From positions 32,609,341-32,673,340 of the forward strand of contig NW_019211456.1 of assembly GCF_002443255.2 (NCBI RefSeq): a stretch of DNA of 64,000 nucleotides, in the 5' to 3' direction. The translations under genes were made by a program, and so were the position numbers. Shown here piece by piece: positions 63,860 to 64,000 of this stretch (the first letter of the stretch is position 1; each line of letters opens with the position of its first letter). The DNA comes from Varroa destructor (Eukaryota; Arthropoda; Arachnida; Mesostigmata; Varroidae). The notes below the pieces were generated by a model. The model was not told the DNA's origin. It ran no database searches and worked only from the letters and a program-made list of their open reading frames with translations.

Positions 63860-64000
63860 GTTATCGGCACTGTCGTCATCGTTGGAGTCGTAGCAAGGTC
63901 GAACGAACGCTCATGCACTATCGACGAAGATGACTGCAACGAGGCGGCTCGTCCCTTTTTGGCTCTGCGGTCTCCTGGTAGTCCGTTGGTGAAATGCACG

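Larger units (their letters stand above)
60453..64000. other. AT-rich non-coding DNA
   Basis: Beyond the hexamer, AT and TAT repeats nothing was recognised. The 93-codon minus frame 61070-61351 is not similar to any transposase or other protein I know. Confidence 0.5.

Noticed and set aside
1..64000. CRISPR array, operon, phage or bacterial defence system
   Set aside because: No regularly spaced repeats and no prokaryotic gene organisation; all evidence points to a eukaryotic chromosome.
1..64000. Transposon or retroelement coding regions
   Set aside because: None of the open frames shows reverse-transcriptase, integrase or transposase motifs that I can recognise.

Overview
The window looks like arthropod nuclear DNA. 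It has large non-coding stretches, many TA and CAG/CTG microsatellites, a eukaryotic tRNA gene with internal promoter boxes and a T-run terminator, and one clearly recognisable protein gene. That gene encodes an F-box/leucine-rich-repeat protein of the FBXL14 / partner-of-paired (Ppa) family. As I remember the insect and vertebrate members, its details (GMAYLAEGGS in the late repeats, NLGLWQKR as the end) are closer to the insect Ppa form. A mite or other chelicerate is my guess from the sparse genes and the texture of the sequence, but nothing here proves it.

Layout. From 1 to 25.0 kb I find no gene I recognise. AT-rich tracts alternate with GC-richer islands full of GAC/CAG/CAA triplets (about 0-0.5, 2.9-4.2, 6.2-7.0, 12.4-13.9 and 16.9-18.2 kb). 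This part also holds a 128-bp TA-cored palindrome at 11.2-11.3 kb lying between two diverged copies of a roughly 72-bp repeat. At 18.1 kb a 54-codon frame with an excellent initiation context is a possible first coding exon. A tRNA-Lys(CUU) gene is at 25.08-25.15 kb. From 25.2 to 56.9 kb the pattern repeats. At 42.0-42.2 kb, minus strand, there is an exon-like open block with good splice-site look-alikes on both sides. FBXL14/Ppa occupies 56,971-58,488 on the minus strand as one uninterrupted frame, with a strong GC hairpin just after its stop codon. From 58.5 to 64 kb I see a tRNA-related, poly(A)-tailed retroposon-like remnant at 60.4 kb, a short CGTTAA tandem at 61.8 kb, and otherwise nothing I can name.

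How it works together. The two certain genes are functionally unrelated (ubiquitin-ligase substrate choice and translation). I see no gene cluster, CRISPR array, complete mobile element or new multi-gene system. Many long open frames in the triplet-rich islands begin at non-ATG codons or encode low-complexity peptides, and I do not call them genes. The most useful leads are the candidate exons, the palindrome with its flanking repeat pair, the retroposon-like remnant and the hairpin after the FBXL14 stop. All statements are from reading the sequence by eye; no alignment, folding or database search was run.
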